This document shows positions 15,591 to 22,997 of a DNA stretch of 33,235 bases, in pieces. The first letter of the stretch is position 1; each line of letters opens with the position of its first letter. Where the stretch lies: NCBI GenBank assembly GCA_002299965.1, contig DBOM01000053.1:1-33235 (forward strand). The letters are read 5' to 3'. The stretch is from Caldiserica bacterium UBA646 (GTDB lineage: Bacteria > Caldisericota > Caldisericia > Caldisericales > Caldisericaceae). The notes under the pieces were generated by a model, which was not told the origin of the DNA, searched no databases, and saw only the letters and a program-made list of their open reading frames with translations. A program made the translations under genes and the position numbers.

Positions 15591-15618
15591 AATATAATAA
15601 ATATATGAAAAAATTCAA
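15591..15618 (-). promoter_or_regulatory. predicted promoter of the aldolase gene
   Basis: On the minus strand TTGAAT (15618-15613) and TATATT (15596-15591) are separated by 16 bp and lie just upstream of the AAGGAG and ATG of the aldolase gene. Confidence 0.55.
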
Positions 15619-15713
15619 CCTTGTTAAAACTGAACAGAAATACAAAATCAATTATGCAGAAACTATAAGCCCATATTACACTAAAAATTGCAGAGGAATT
15701 TTAAATTAATATT

Positions 15714-15754
15714 TTTTGAAATCAATTGAAAAATGTTATAATACTTCAAAATAG
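15714..15754 (+). promoter_or_regulatory. predicted dcd promoter
   Basis: A perfect -10 TATAAT is at 15737-15742 with TTTTGA at 17 bp or TTGAAA at 15 bp upstream. The 18 bases from the -10 onward equal those at 899-916 in front of the M50 gene, so the two promoters share both the -10 and the predicted initial transcribed region. Confidence 0.6.
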
Positions 15755-15770
15755 TATAAAAGGAGCGAAT

Positions 15771-17579
15771 ATGGGCGTAAAATCAGATGAGTGGATTATT
15801 GAACAAGCAGAAAAAGGAATGATACAGCCATTTGAAAAAGGACAAATATCCAGTGGCGTCATATCATTTGGTGTTTCATCGTACGGCTATGATATGCGTA
15901 TTGCAGATGAATTTAAAATTTTTACAAATGTTCATTCGGCAATTGTTGACCCAAAAAACTTCTCCGAAAAAAGTTTTGTAGACTATAAAAGTGATGTATG
16001 TATTATCCCGCCGAACTCATTTGCTCTTGGAAAAAGTGTTGAGTACTTTAATGTTCCAAGAGAAGTGCTCTGCATTGTCCTTGGGAAAAGCACTTATGCC
16101 AGGGCCGGCATCATTGTAAATGTCACGCCTCTAGAGCCGTGCTATGACAAAGAAACAGAATTACTTACGTTAGACGGATGGAAGAAATTCAATGAAGTTA
16201 AGGATAATGAAACTGTTGCAACATTAAATCAACGCGGTGAACTAGAATACCAACAAATTACCAAGAAACAAAAGTTTAAATATAAAGACAAACTTATACA
16301 AATAAAAGGAAGAAATATTGACCTTGCTGTTACAACGTCACATCAACTTTTCGTCAAAAAAAGATGGAGTAATAGTTTTGAATTTATCAGAGCCGATAAT
16401 GTTTATGGTAAATATAATTATGAACTTAAAAGAGATGCTGTATGGAAAGTCCCAAAAAGAGATTATTTTATTCTTCCACCTGTTATAAAAAGTTTGCGAT
16501 TTTCAACATACCATTCAATAAAAAAAGAAATAGTGGCTTGTTTAAAAGGCGGATCATTAAACTCTAAAGACCTTTATGGCAAGCTTCAGACTAAAATTAG
16601 TTATAGGGAATTTGGAAAAATATTTACTGATTTATACAATCAAGATGTTTTAGGAAGAGAAACCACATATACAACAAGAAACATAGGGGCAAGCAAGATG
16701 TATATATGGGCATTAAGAGACAACAATTACATTGATAATGCTTATTATACCCAGCCATTAAAAATTCCTATGGATGATTGGTTAAGGTTTTTTGGGATAT
16801 GGATTGCTGAAGGGAGTGCTTATATTTCTAAAAAGGGATATTTTGTTAAAGTTGCAGCCTTTGGAGATAATAAAAAAATAATTGAAGAATGGATTAAAAA
16901 GTTGCCTTTAAAGTATTCTGTTACTGATACCGGATTTAGCATTCTGAATAAACAACTTTGCAGTTATCTTATGCAGTTTGGACATGCACAAGACAAATTT
17001 ATCCCCTCTGAAATAAAGTCCTTGTCTTCTGAACAAATCAGAATCTTTTTAGATGCGTATATGTTGGGAGATGGAAACAAAGAAACTTTAACATTTACGA
17101 CTACCTCAGAAAAACTAGCAGATGATCTGCAAGAATTAATTTTAAAAACAGGCTGGGCTGCTATTGTAAGAAAGATCCCTAAAGAAAAAATGCCTATTAG
17201 AATGTTAAGGGGTCGCAGCGTAAAATCTAATTATAATATTTATAAAATTAGAATCTCAAAAAAACAATTGACACCTAAATTATACAAAAGGTCATTCTCA
17301 AAAATAGATTATGATGATTATGTATATGATGTTACAGTTCCTAATCATACTTTATATGTAAGAAGAAATGGAAAGGCTTGCTGGTCAAGTAACTGCTGGG
17401 AAGGCTATGTTACAATCGAAATCTCAAACACAACGCCGCTTCCCGTAAAAGTGTATGCAAACGAGGGGATTGCGCAGGTTCTTTTCATTAGTGCTGATAA
17501 AATATGTAAAACTTCTTACAAGGATAAAAAAGGCAAGTACCAAAAACAAACAGGGATATGGCTACCGAGAGTAGATTAA
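15771..17579 (+). CDS. dcd: dCTP deaminase precursor containing an intein
   Basis: The enzyme deaminates dCTP to dUTP (or, if bifunctional, to dUMP) for thymidylate synthesis. Residues 1-123 and 542-602 of the precursor are exteins. They join as ...VTPLEP-CWEGYVTIEIS..., giving a 184-residue Dcd, normal for the family. The visible signatures are 'SSYGYDMRIADEF', 'GKSTYARAGI' (the phosphate-binding Ser/Arg region) and 'EGYVTIEISNTTPLP', whose glutamate in VTIE corresponds to the catalytic base. Whether it is mono- or bifunctional cannot be decided by eye. The start is ATG 15771, six bases after AAAGGAG. The frame overlaps thyX by 22 bases, consistent with a dUMP-to-dTMP operon. Confidence 0.95.
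   Translation: MGVKSDEWIIEQAEKGMIQPFEKGQISSGVISFGVSSYGYDMRIADEFKIFTNVHSAIVDPKNFSEKSFVDYKSDVCIIPPNSFALGKSVEYFNVPREVLCIVLGKSTYARAGIIVNVTPLEPCYDKETELLTLDGWKKFNEVKDNETVATLNQRGELEYQQITKKQKFKYKDKLIQIKGRNIDLAVTTSHQLFVKKRWSNSFEFIRADNVYGKYNYELKRDAVWKVPKRDYFILPPVIKSLRFSTYHSIKKEIVACLKGGSLNSKDLYGKLQTKISYREFGKIFTDLYNQDVLGRETTYTTRNIGASKMYIWALRDNNYIDNAYYTQPLKIPMDDWLRFFGIWIAEGSAYISKKGYFVKVAAFGDNKKIIEEWIKKLPLKYSVTDTGFSILNKQLCSYLMQFGHAQDKFIPSEIKSLSSEQIRIFLDAYMLGDGNKETLTFTTTSEKLADDLQELILKTGWAAIVRKIPKEKMPIRMLRGRSVKSNYNIYKIRISKKQLTPKLYKRSFSKIDYDDYVYDVTVPNHTLYVRRNGKACWSSNCWEGYVTIEISNTTPLPVKVYANEGIAQVLFISADKICKTSYKDKKGKYQKQTGIWLPRVD
16140..17393 (+). mobile_element. intein with LAGLIDADG homing endonuclease, inserted in dcd
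   Basis: This 418-residue in-frame protein intron spans residues 124-541 of the precursor. Block A starts with C124 in CYDKETELLTLDGW. Block B has TTSH at 188-191. The endonuclease has the two DOD motifs GIWIAEGS (342-349) and DAYMLGDGN (428-436). Block F reads 'YDVTVPNHTLYVRRNGKA' and the end is ...WSSN541 followed by C+1. The penultimate residue is Ser, not the usual His, a tolerated variant in some inteins. Both endonuclease motifs keep an acidic residue, so the homing function may be intact. The insertion point is about ten residues before the Dcd catalytic Glu, typical of inteins in conserved active-site segments. Confidence 0.95.
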
Positions 17580-18193
17580 GAGAAGTACGAGTAAAATTGC
17601 TGAACTATACCCCTCGGCCGGATTATACTGTCGCAGTTGCCATGCGGCAGAGCAGGTTTAAGGGAAGTGTAATGTCGTTAGACCTTAAAGAAGATGAAAT
17701 AGAACACCTCGTTCATCTTGCCATAAAGCTGGGCCACTTTTCAGTATTTGAGCATATCTCTTTTACTTTTGCGGTAGAAGGAATTTCTCGCAGCTGCAGC
17801 CACCAGTTTGTGCGGCATAGATTCTTCGCGTTTACCCAACAAAGCCAGCGATTCATTAAAGAATCAGATTTTCCATACATCGTTCCCGAGTCAATTAAAA
17901 ACAAAAAGGAATCCTACAAACTATATACAGAGACAATGGAATACCTTAAAGATGTTTATAAAAAGCTTTCGGACGAAGTAGCTATCGAAGACGCAAGATT
18001 TATACTGCCAAATGCAACGGAAACAAAACTTGTTGCAACAGCAAACGGAAGAGAACTTATGCATTTTTTCCATGAAAGAATTTCAAAGTACGCTCAGTGG
18101 GAAATTCGTAAAGTGGCAGAGATTATGTTAGAGGAAGTAAAAAAAGTTGCTCCGGCAACATTTAATGAAAAAATGAAAGATTTTTATCTTTAA
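17558..18193 (+). CDS. thyX: flavin-dependent thymidylate synthase
   Basis: This 211-residue ThyX makes dTMP from dUMP using FAD, NADPH and methylene-tetrahydrofolate. The signature R86-H-R-x7-S96 is present (RHRFFAFTQQS), preceded by 'GISRSCSHQF' and followed by a normal C-terminal part 'DARFILPNATETKL' and 'QWEIRKVAEIM'. The conserved N-terminus 'RVKLLNYTPRPDY' begins near residue 11, so a slightly later non-ATG start is possible, but ATG 17558 is the only ATG available. It overlaps the end of dcd, coupling production of dUMP precursor to its methylation. Confidence 0.95.
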   Translation: MATESRLREVRVKLLNYTPRPDYTVAVAMRQSRFKGSVMSLDLKEDEIEHLVHLAIKLGHFSVFEHISFTFAVEGISRSCSHQFVRHRFFAFTQQSQRFIKESDFPYIVPESIKNKKESYKLYTETMEYLKDVYKKLSDEVAIEDARFILPNATETKLVATANGRELMHFFHERISKYAQWEIRKVAEIMLEEVKKVAPATFNEKMKDFYL

Positions 18194-18259
18194 AGCCTTG
18201 TAAAATGAGAATAGCTATATGCGATAGAAACAGCACAAAAATATGGAGGCACCTAAATA

Positions 18260-18310
18260 ATGAGCCTTAATCTTTGTCTTTTATTAAATATTTGGGGAGG
18301 TGAGCAATGA
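18260..18310 (+). CDS. 16-residue leader ORF coupled to the PAP2-like gene
   Basis: ATG 18260 lies ten bases after GGAGG, encodes MSLNLCLLLNIWGGEQ and ends in TGA overlapping the next start codon (ATGA at 18307). The downstream gene also has its own GGGGAGGTGA inside this leader, so the leader may modulate translation without being essential for it. Confidence 0.4.
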   Translation: MSLNLCLLLNIWGGEQ

Positions 18311-18867
18311 AAAAATACCGTTTTCTCACATTTGTTTTTGATGTACCTGTTGTTGCGCTCTTTTCGCTATATATGATTTACCAGTTTACTAAAGGAGAGG
18401 CAAATAGCCTGAGAGGATTTATAATATCAGCGATATTCATAGGAATAATACCCCTGCTGGCATGGACACACCTTTTAAAACATCCCGGGGATTACAATGG
18501 CGAAAGGAAAATTTCATTCATTATTGATACATTAAGCTATCCAATAGGATTTATTCTTCTTGTTGCAAGCAAAAGTGACAAAATCTTTATTGCACTTGGG
18601 TTATCATATTTGCTGAATGTTATTTTTCTTTTTACGGTTAATAAATTCACATACAAAGTATCCGGGCATTCATCCGGTATTGCAGGGCCAGCCACTGCTC
18701 TAACAATAATCAACGGATACAAAGGTGCCCTTGCGTTTCTTCTACTTATCCCGGTTTATATAAGCAAGATAAAACTCGATGACCATACATTTATGCAACT
18801 CGCAGTTGGAGGAATAACAAGTATCTTAATTACGTGCATATCCTTCGCTGTAGTAGGTGTACTGTAA
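18307..18867 (+). CDS. PAP2-like membrane protein
   Basis: This 186-residue protein has about six membrane segments. The second half contains 'YKVSGHSSGIAGPATAL' (about 118-134) and 'DDHTFMQLAVGGI' (about 158-170), positioned like the SGH and H-x-x-x-D motifs of the PAP2 phosphatase superfamily. The first PAP2 motif (K-x6-R-P) is not seen, and the final Asp of the third motif is absent. It is therefore a degenerate or non-catalytic member of the subgroup often annotated as a phosphoesterase-like membrane protein. GGGGAGG lies about six bases before the ATG. An inverted repeat TCAGGC/GCCTGA at 18878-18901 follows the stop, without a T-run. A role in lipid or isoprenoid phosphate metabolism is inference. 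Confidence 0.65.
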   Translation: MKKYRFLTFVFDVPVVALFSLYMIYQFTKGEANSLRGFIISAIFIGIIPLLAWTHLLKHPGDYNGERKISFIIDTLSYPIGFILLVASKSDKIFIALGLSYLLNVIFLFTVNKFTYKVSGHSSGIAGPATALTIINGYKGALAFLLLIPVYISKIKLDDHTFMQLAVGGITSILITCISFAVVGVL

Positions 18868-18923
18868 TTAAGACAACTCAGGCCAGAACTTTTATGCCTG
18901 AATATATAAAGGAGAAAAAATAA

Positions 18924-19772
18924 ATGAAAAAAGTAAAAATTGTAACCGATTCCACATGTTATCTCCCTGAGGAAATTATTAAAAAATACGATATCAAAAT
19001 TGCTCCACTGTACGTAAGATTTGGTGATAAAGTTTATGCAGAACATGTAGATATACAAGACGAAGAGTATTACGAAAGAATGGGAAAAGGAGAACTCCCT
19101 GATACAACACAGCCCTCAACAGACGATTTTATAAAAATATATGAGCCACTTCTTGAGAAGGGATATTCAATTATTTCACTGTTTATGTCTACAAACATGA
19201 GTGGAACGGTTAATGCAGCAAATACAGCAAAAAAAGCTCTGGGCAATCCTGATGATATATATATATTTGACTCTCAATTCACTTCACTAGGGTTAGGATA
19301 TCAAATACTGGAAATAGCCAAAAAACTATATGAGGAAGGAATGAGTAAAGAAGATGTAATTAAAGAGATGCCAGCAATAAAAGATAAAATGAATATATTC
19401 TTTGTTGTAAAAGATCTATTTTATCTTGCGCGCCTGGGAAGAATTGGGCATGCTAAAGCACTGGTTGGCTCAATTGTAAAAATAAAACCGATTCTTTACT
19501 TCCACGATGGATTTGTTGATACGCTTGAGCAGCCTCGTACTCTAAAAAAGGCAAAGCAGAGAACACTGGAATTAACAAAAGAGATTGTAGATAAAAGAGG
19601 GTTAAAATATATCTCGGTAATATGGGGAGATAACAGGGAAGAGGCAGAAGAATACAGAGATCTATGCGAAAAAGAATTTGGCGTAAAAATCCCCCTTACA
19701 CGGCTGGGTCCGGTTATTGCAACACACACTGGCCCAAAAGTATTGTCCATCCACTTTTATACAGAGCGGTAA
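18924..19772 (+). CDS. DegV family fatty-acid-binding protein
   Basis: This 282-residue member of the DegV (FakB-like) family binds a single fatty-acid chain between two domains and, in many Firmicutes, presents it to fatty-acid kinase. The N-terminal signature 'KIVTDSTCYLPEEIIKKYDI', the 'DTTQPSTDDF' loop (about 56-65) and 'FMSTNMSGTVNAA' (about 86-98) with the fatty-acid carboxylate-binding Ser/Thr region are all present. So is 'RLGRIGHAKALVGSIVKIKP' in the second domain. AAAGGAG lies 11-12 bases before the ATG. No FakA-type DAK kinase gene is in the window. The adjacent mnmG gene is convergent and unrelated in function. Confidence 0.93.
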   Translation: MKKVKIVTDSTCYLPEEIIKKYDIKIAPLYVRFGDKVYAEHVDIQDEEYYERMGKGELPDTTQPSTDDFIKIYEPLLEKGYSIISLFMSTNMSGTVNAANTAKKALGNPDDIYIFDSQFTSLGLGYQILEIAKKLYEEGMSKEDVIKEMPAIKDKMNIFFVVKDLFYLARLGRIGHAKALVGSIVKIKPILYFHDGFVDTLEQPRTLKKAKQRTLELTKEIVDKRGLKYISVIWGDNREEAEEYRDLCEKEFGVKIPLTRLGPVIATHTGPKVLSIHFYTER

Positions 19773-19807
19773 ATAATTTTAATTTTTGCATAAAAAATAA
19801 TGGTTCC

Positions 19808-21670
19808 CTATTTCTTGCTGCTTTTGAAATATAGAAGAAGCATTTGAATGTCGGCAGGCCGCACGCCTGACACGCGCATTGCTTGAGCCAGAGATTTAGG
19901 CCTTACCTGCGTAAGGCGTTCTCTTCCTTCCTTTGAAAGGGAAGGAACAGCTGCGTAATCAAAATCCACTGGTATGGTAAATTTTTCCCATCGTATGGAT
20001 TCTTTTATCTTATTCTGTTCCCTTACAATATATCCGGCATATTTAATATCACTCTCGACTTCTTCAAGCAATTCATCCGGGTAACCTGTAAAAGAAGGTT
20101 CAAGTTTCCTTAAATCTTCTTTTGTGAAATTATGTCTTTTAAAAAGGTCCGTTAGCAACATGGGCTTATTAATTTCTTTTATGCCAAAACTTTTTAGCCT
20201 TGATAAAGTTTCTTTATTCGGCTTTAAAGATATACTTTCGAGTTCCATTTTAATTTCATTGATCATTTTTTCTTTTTCTTCTAATTTTCTGTATTTCCAC
20301 TCTTCAACTACGCCAATTTGATAACCTTTACGGGTCAGTCGCAAATCTGCATTATCCTGTCTGAGGAGTAATCGATGTTCACAATGCGACGGCGTAATCC
20401 TATATGGCTCAAATAGCTCTTTTGTAAGGATATCATCTGTCATCACGCCCAGATAAGCTTCGCTTCTACTCAAAATAAACGGCTCTTTCCCTTTTATTTT
20501 GAGTGCAGCATTAATCCCGGCAAGAATACCCTGCCCCGCTGCTTCGTCGTACCCGGTAGTTCCATTTGGCTGTCCTGCTATAAACAAACCTTCGATAATC
20601 TTTGTCTCGTAGTTTAAATTGAGCTGGGTAGGAACAATATAATCATAGTCTATCACGTACGCAGGCCGAATGATTTCTACATTTTCAAGTCCAGGTATCG
20701 TACGTAAAACTTCTAATTGATTTTCATACGGCATAGACATATACATTCCCTGCATATACATTTCGTTTGTGTGGAAACCTTCCTGTTCTAAAAAAAATTG
20801 ATGCCTTATCTTATCTGGAAACCAGCGTACTTTTTCCTCCATAGATGGACAAGTTCTTGGCCCTGTTTTTACCATAATGCCCATAACAGAAGGAGACATA
20901 TCTAAATATTTTCTGGTTATTTCTATTGTCTTTTCATTCGTCCAACCCAGATATGAATCAATTTGATTTTCATAGATTTTAGGCTCATTCCAGAATGAAA
21001 AGTGCAGTGGTATCTCATCGCCCTTTTCAACGCTAAGCTTAGAAAAATCAATGGACCTTTTATCAACACGCGGCGTTGTGCCTGTGTTAAAACGCTTTAT
21101 CTTAAAACCAAGCTCCTTTAAATTATCAGAAAGACTGTTGGCGGGCGGTTCTGCCCACCGCCCAGCAGGCTGCATCCATTTTGAAATGTAAATCCTACCA
21201 TTAAGGTACGTTCCTGCAGTAATAATGACAGCACTTGAATAAAATTTCATACCGTCAGAAACCTCTACGCCTTTTACTCGATCTTTTTGAACAATAAGGC
21301 GCGTTACAATTCCCTGTCGAAGGTGTAGATGCGGCTGGTTTTCCACTCTCTCTTTCATTCCTAATGAGTATGCCCATTTATCACACTGCACCCGCAAACT
21401 CCACACAGCCGGGCCTTTAGACATATTTAACATTTTTATCTGAGTAAGTGTTGCATCTGCATTGAGAGCCATAACACCGCCAAGAGCATCCACTTCGCGA
21501 ACAATTTGTGCCTTGCCAGGCCCACCAATTGCCGGGTTGCATGGCATCCAGCCAACGCTGTCGCTATCAATTGTTATTAGGAGAGTTTCCGCTCCCATTC
21601 GTGCTGAAGCAAGCGCCGCCTCAACTCCAGCATGCCCCGCCCCAACAACAATTAAATCAAACATTTTCAT
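19808..21670 (-). CDS. mnmG: tRNA uridine-5-carboxymethylaminomethyl(34) synthesis protein MnmG
   Basis: This roughly 620-residue FAD protein, with MnmE, modifies wobble uridine 34 of several tRNAs. The Rossmann motif GAGHAG is at 10-15, 'CNPAIGGPGKAQIVREVDAL' at 44-63, 'TGTTPR' near 205 and 'GQPNGTTGYDEAAGQG' near 370, with the helical C-terminal domain complete to 'RVSGVRPADIQML'. ATG 21670 is chosen because the family begins with M-x-x-F-D-L-I-V-V-G-A-G, so the 14 extra residues of the longest frame are spurious. No Shine-Dalgarno sequence is present and promoter elements sit immediately upstream, so the mRNA may be leaderless. mnmE is not in the window. Confidence 0.97.
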   Translation of the reverse strand: MKMFDLIVVGAGHAGVEAALASARMGAETLLITIDSDSVGWMPCNPAIGGPGKAQIVREVDALGGVMALNADATLTQIKMLNMSKGPAVWSLRVQCDKWAYSLGMKERVENQPHLHLRQGIVTRLIVQKDRVKGVEVSDGMKFYSSAVIITAGTYLNGRIYISKWMQPAGRWAEPPANSLSDNLKELGFKIKRFNTGTTPRVDKRSIDFSKLSVEKGDEIPLHFSFWNEPKIYENQIDSYLGWTNEKTIEITRKYLDMSPSVMGIMVKTGPRTCPSMEEKVRWFPDKIRHQFFLEQEGFHTNEMYMQGMYMSMPYENQLEVLRTIPGLENVEIIRPAYVIDYDYIVPTQLNLNYETKIIEGLFIAGQPNGTTGYDEAAGQGILAGINAALKIKGKEPFILSRSEAYLGVMTDDILTKELFEPYRITPSHCEHRLLLRQDNADLRLTRKGYQIGVVEEWKYRKLEEKEKMINEIKMELESISLKPNKETLSRLKSFGIKEINKPMLLTDLFKRHNFTKEDLRKLEPSFTGYPDELLEEVESDIKYAGYIVREQNKIKESIRWEKFTIPVDFDYAAVPSLSKEGRERLTQVRPKSLAQAMRVSGVRPADIQMLLLYFKSSKK

Positions 21671-21676
21671 AATACA

Positions 21677-21706
21677 ATTATTATACTTTCTTTTGGTAAA
21701 TGTCAA
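21677..21706 (-). promoter_or_regulatory. mnmG promoter, implying a leaderless transcript
   Basis: A perfect -35 TTGACA (21706-21701) faces either TATAAT (21685-21680, 15-bp spacer) or AATAAT (21682-21677, 18-bp spacer). The ATG at 21670 is six to nine bases beyond the -10, so transcription should start at or within about three bases of it. Confidence 0.65.
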
Positions 21707-21738
21707 CCGCATGTTTTAAATAGATAATTCACAAAAAT

Positions 21739-21785
21739 TTGCTATTATGTTTCTATAGCATTATAATGTATTAAAAATAATACAT
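21739..21785 (+). promoter_or_regulatory. promoter with downstream palindrome before a small membrane-protein gene
   Basis: TTGCTA (21739-21744) and TATAAT (21762-21767) are separated by 17 bp. A perfect palindrome ATGTATTA-AAAA-TAATACAT (21766-21785) begins within the -10 and covers the expected start site. It could be an operator or a 5' mRNA hairpin. Confidence 0.6.
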
Positions 21786-21802
21786 AAAAAAGGAGAGAAA
21801 TT

Positions 21803-21925
21803 ATGAGTAATGGGAAAATTGCAACAGAATGGTTTTTTATAGGATTAACAACAGCGCTTATAGGCATAGCTGTAGCGCTGATACTTACTCCGCCTGCTTA
21901 TTACACAAAAAGATTCCCACGATAA
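21803..21925 (+). CDS. 40-residue single-pass membrane protein
   Basis: The ORF encodes MSNGKIATEWFFIGLTTALI followed by GIAVALILTPPAYYTKRFPR. The N-terminal part is polar, one membrane segment covers about residues 11-30, and the tail is basic (KRFPR), so the C-terminus is probably cytoplasmic. AAAGGAG precedes the ATG by about seven bases and a good promoter lies further upstream, so expression is well supported although the protein is tiny. The segment TPPAYYTKR resembles the YtxH/gas-vesicle-like small stress proteins that begin with one membrane segment and a 'L-x-x-P-x-x-G' bend, but the coil domain is missing. Function unknown. Confidence 0.65.
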   Translation: MSNGKIATEWFFIGLTTALIGIAVALILTPPAYYTKRFPR

Positions 21926-21987
21926 GTAAACTGTTCTTTGAGTTCCTACTATAATTTCACAAAAAATTATTTTAAATGGAGAAAAAA

Positions 21988-22974
21988 ATGATTAAAATCG
22001 GAATTTTTATGCCTTATATGCAGAATATTGATACCATTTTTGATAAAATAAAAAAAGAAATAGGATACAAGGGGAAAATTACGTTAATCAAACCAAAAAA
22101 TGAACGCGAAAAGAAAAAAGCGATTCCAGAAGTAGATATTGTCATTTCAAGCCCTCTCACAAAGGAAGAAATCATTGAAGCAAAAAAACTTAAACTCATA
22201 CAGGTACCGTATGCAGGGACAGAAGAATTTGATCTAAATTTGTTGAAAGACAGAAACATTATCCTCTCAAATGTCCACGGCAACGCAACATCCGTTGCAG
22301 AACATGCATTTAGTTTGCTTCTTGCACTAGCAAAAGGAATAGTAGTAAACGACAGGGATCTTAGAAAGGGTATGTGGCATGGCTGGATGAGCAAAGAACC
22401 AAACATAGAGATTGAAGGAAAAACGCTCTGTATTATAGGGCTGGGGAGTATTGGTAAAAAAGCAGCGCAGTTTGGAAAAGCATTTGGCATGAATGTCGTA
22501 GGCGTGAAAAAAAATATAACCAATGTTCCGAATGTAGATAAAGTCTATGGAGCAAATAAAATAAAAGATGCAGTTTCAAAAGCAGATTTTATCCTCCTTG
22601 CAGTACCTGCAACAAATGAAACAAAAGGGTTAATTAATACGGAGATGCTCAACCTTATGAAAGGGAAATACCTTATCAACGTATCAAGAGGATCTGTAAT
22701 AAATGAGCAAGACCTATTCGTTGCGCTTAAAAACCATTCATTAAAAGGAGCGGCAATTGATACATGGTGGTTATATCCAAAAAATCAGCATGAATTCCAA
22801 TACCCGTCACGCTATCCGTTCTGGTTGCTGGACAATATAATCATGTCGCCACATACAGCTGGATATTCTGATCAAAGCATTGCCAAAAATTGGGAAGAAG
22901 CTATAACAAATATTATACGATTTGCTTCTGGCAAAAAAATAAAAAATATTGTAAGTATAGAAAAAGGTTATTAA
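21988..22974 (+). CDS. D-isomer-specific 2-hydroxyacid dehydrogenase
   Basis: This NAD(H)-dependent dehydrogenase of about 328 residues is in the family of phosphoglycerate, lactate and glyoxylate/hydroxypyruvate reductases. The nucleotide-binding loop GLGSIG, the catalytic arginine in NVSRGSVINEQDL and the catalytic histidine in SPHTAGYSD are visible. The region WWLYPKNQHEFQYPSRYPFW before the histidine is an unusual aromatic-rich variant. ATG 21988 is chosen because GGAG lies seven bases before it; ATG 21976 would have no ribosome site. The substrate is not predictable. The gene sits 23 bases upstream of accD in the same direction. A short fragment homologous to its 3' region survives after accA at about 24790. 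Confidence 0.9.
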   Translation: MIKIGIFMPYMQNIDTIFDKIKKEIGYKGKITLIKPKNEREKKKAIPEVDIVISSPLTKEEIIEAKKLKLIQVPYAGTEEFDLNLLKDRNIILSNVHGNATSVAEHAFSLLLALAKGIVVNDRDLRKGMWHGWMSKEPNIEIEGKTLCIIGLGSIGKKAAQFGKAFGMNVVGVKKNITNVPNVDKVYGANKIKDAVSKADFILLAVPATNETKGLINTEMLNLMKGKYLINVSRGSVINEQDLFVALKNHSLKGAAIDTWWLYPKNQHEFQYPSRYPFWLLDNIIMSPHTAGYSDQSIAKNWEEAITNIIRFASGKKIKNIVSIEKGY

Positions 22975-22997
22975 CTTCTGTAAAAAAAGGAGGACAT

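Noticed and set aside
18878..18901. Intrinsic terminator after the PAP2-like gene (TCAGGC/GCCTGA)
   Set aside because: The stem has six pairs with a 12-base loop and no T-run follows, so it is not convincing as a terminator.
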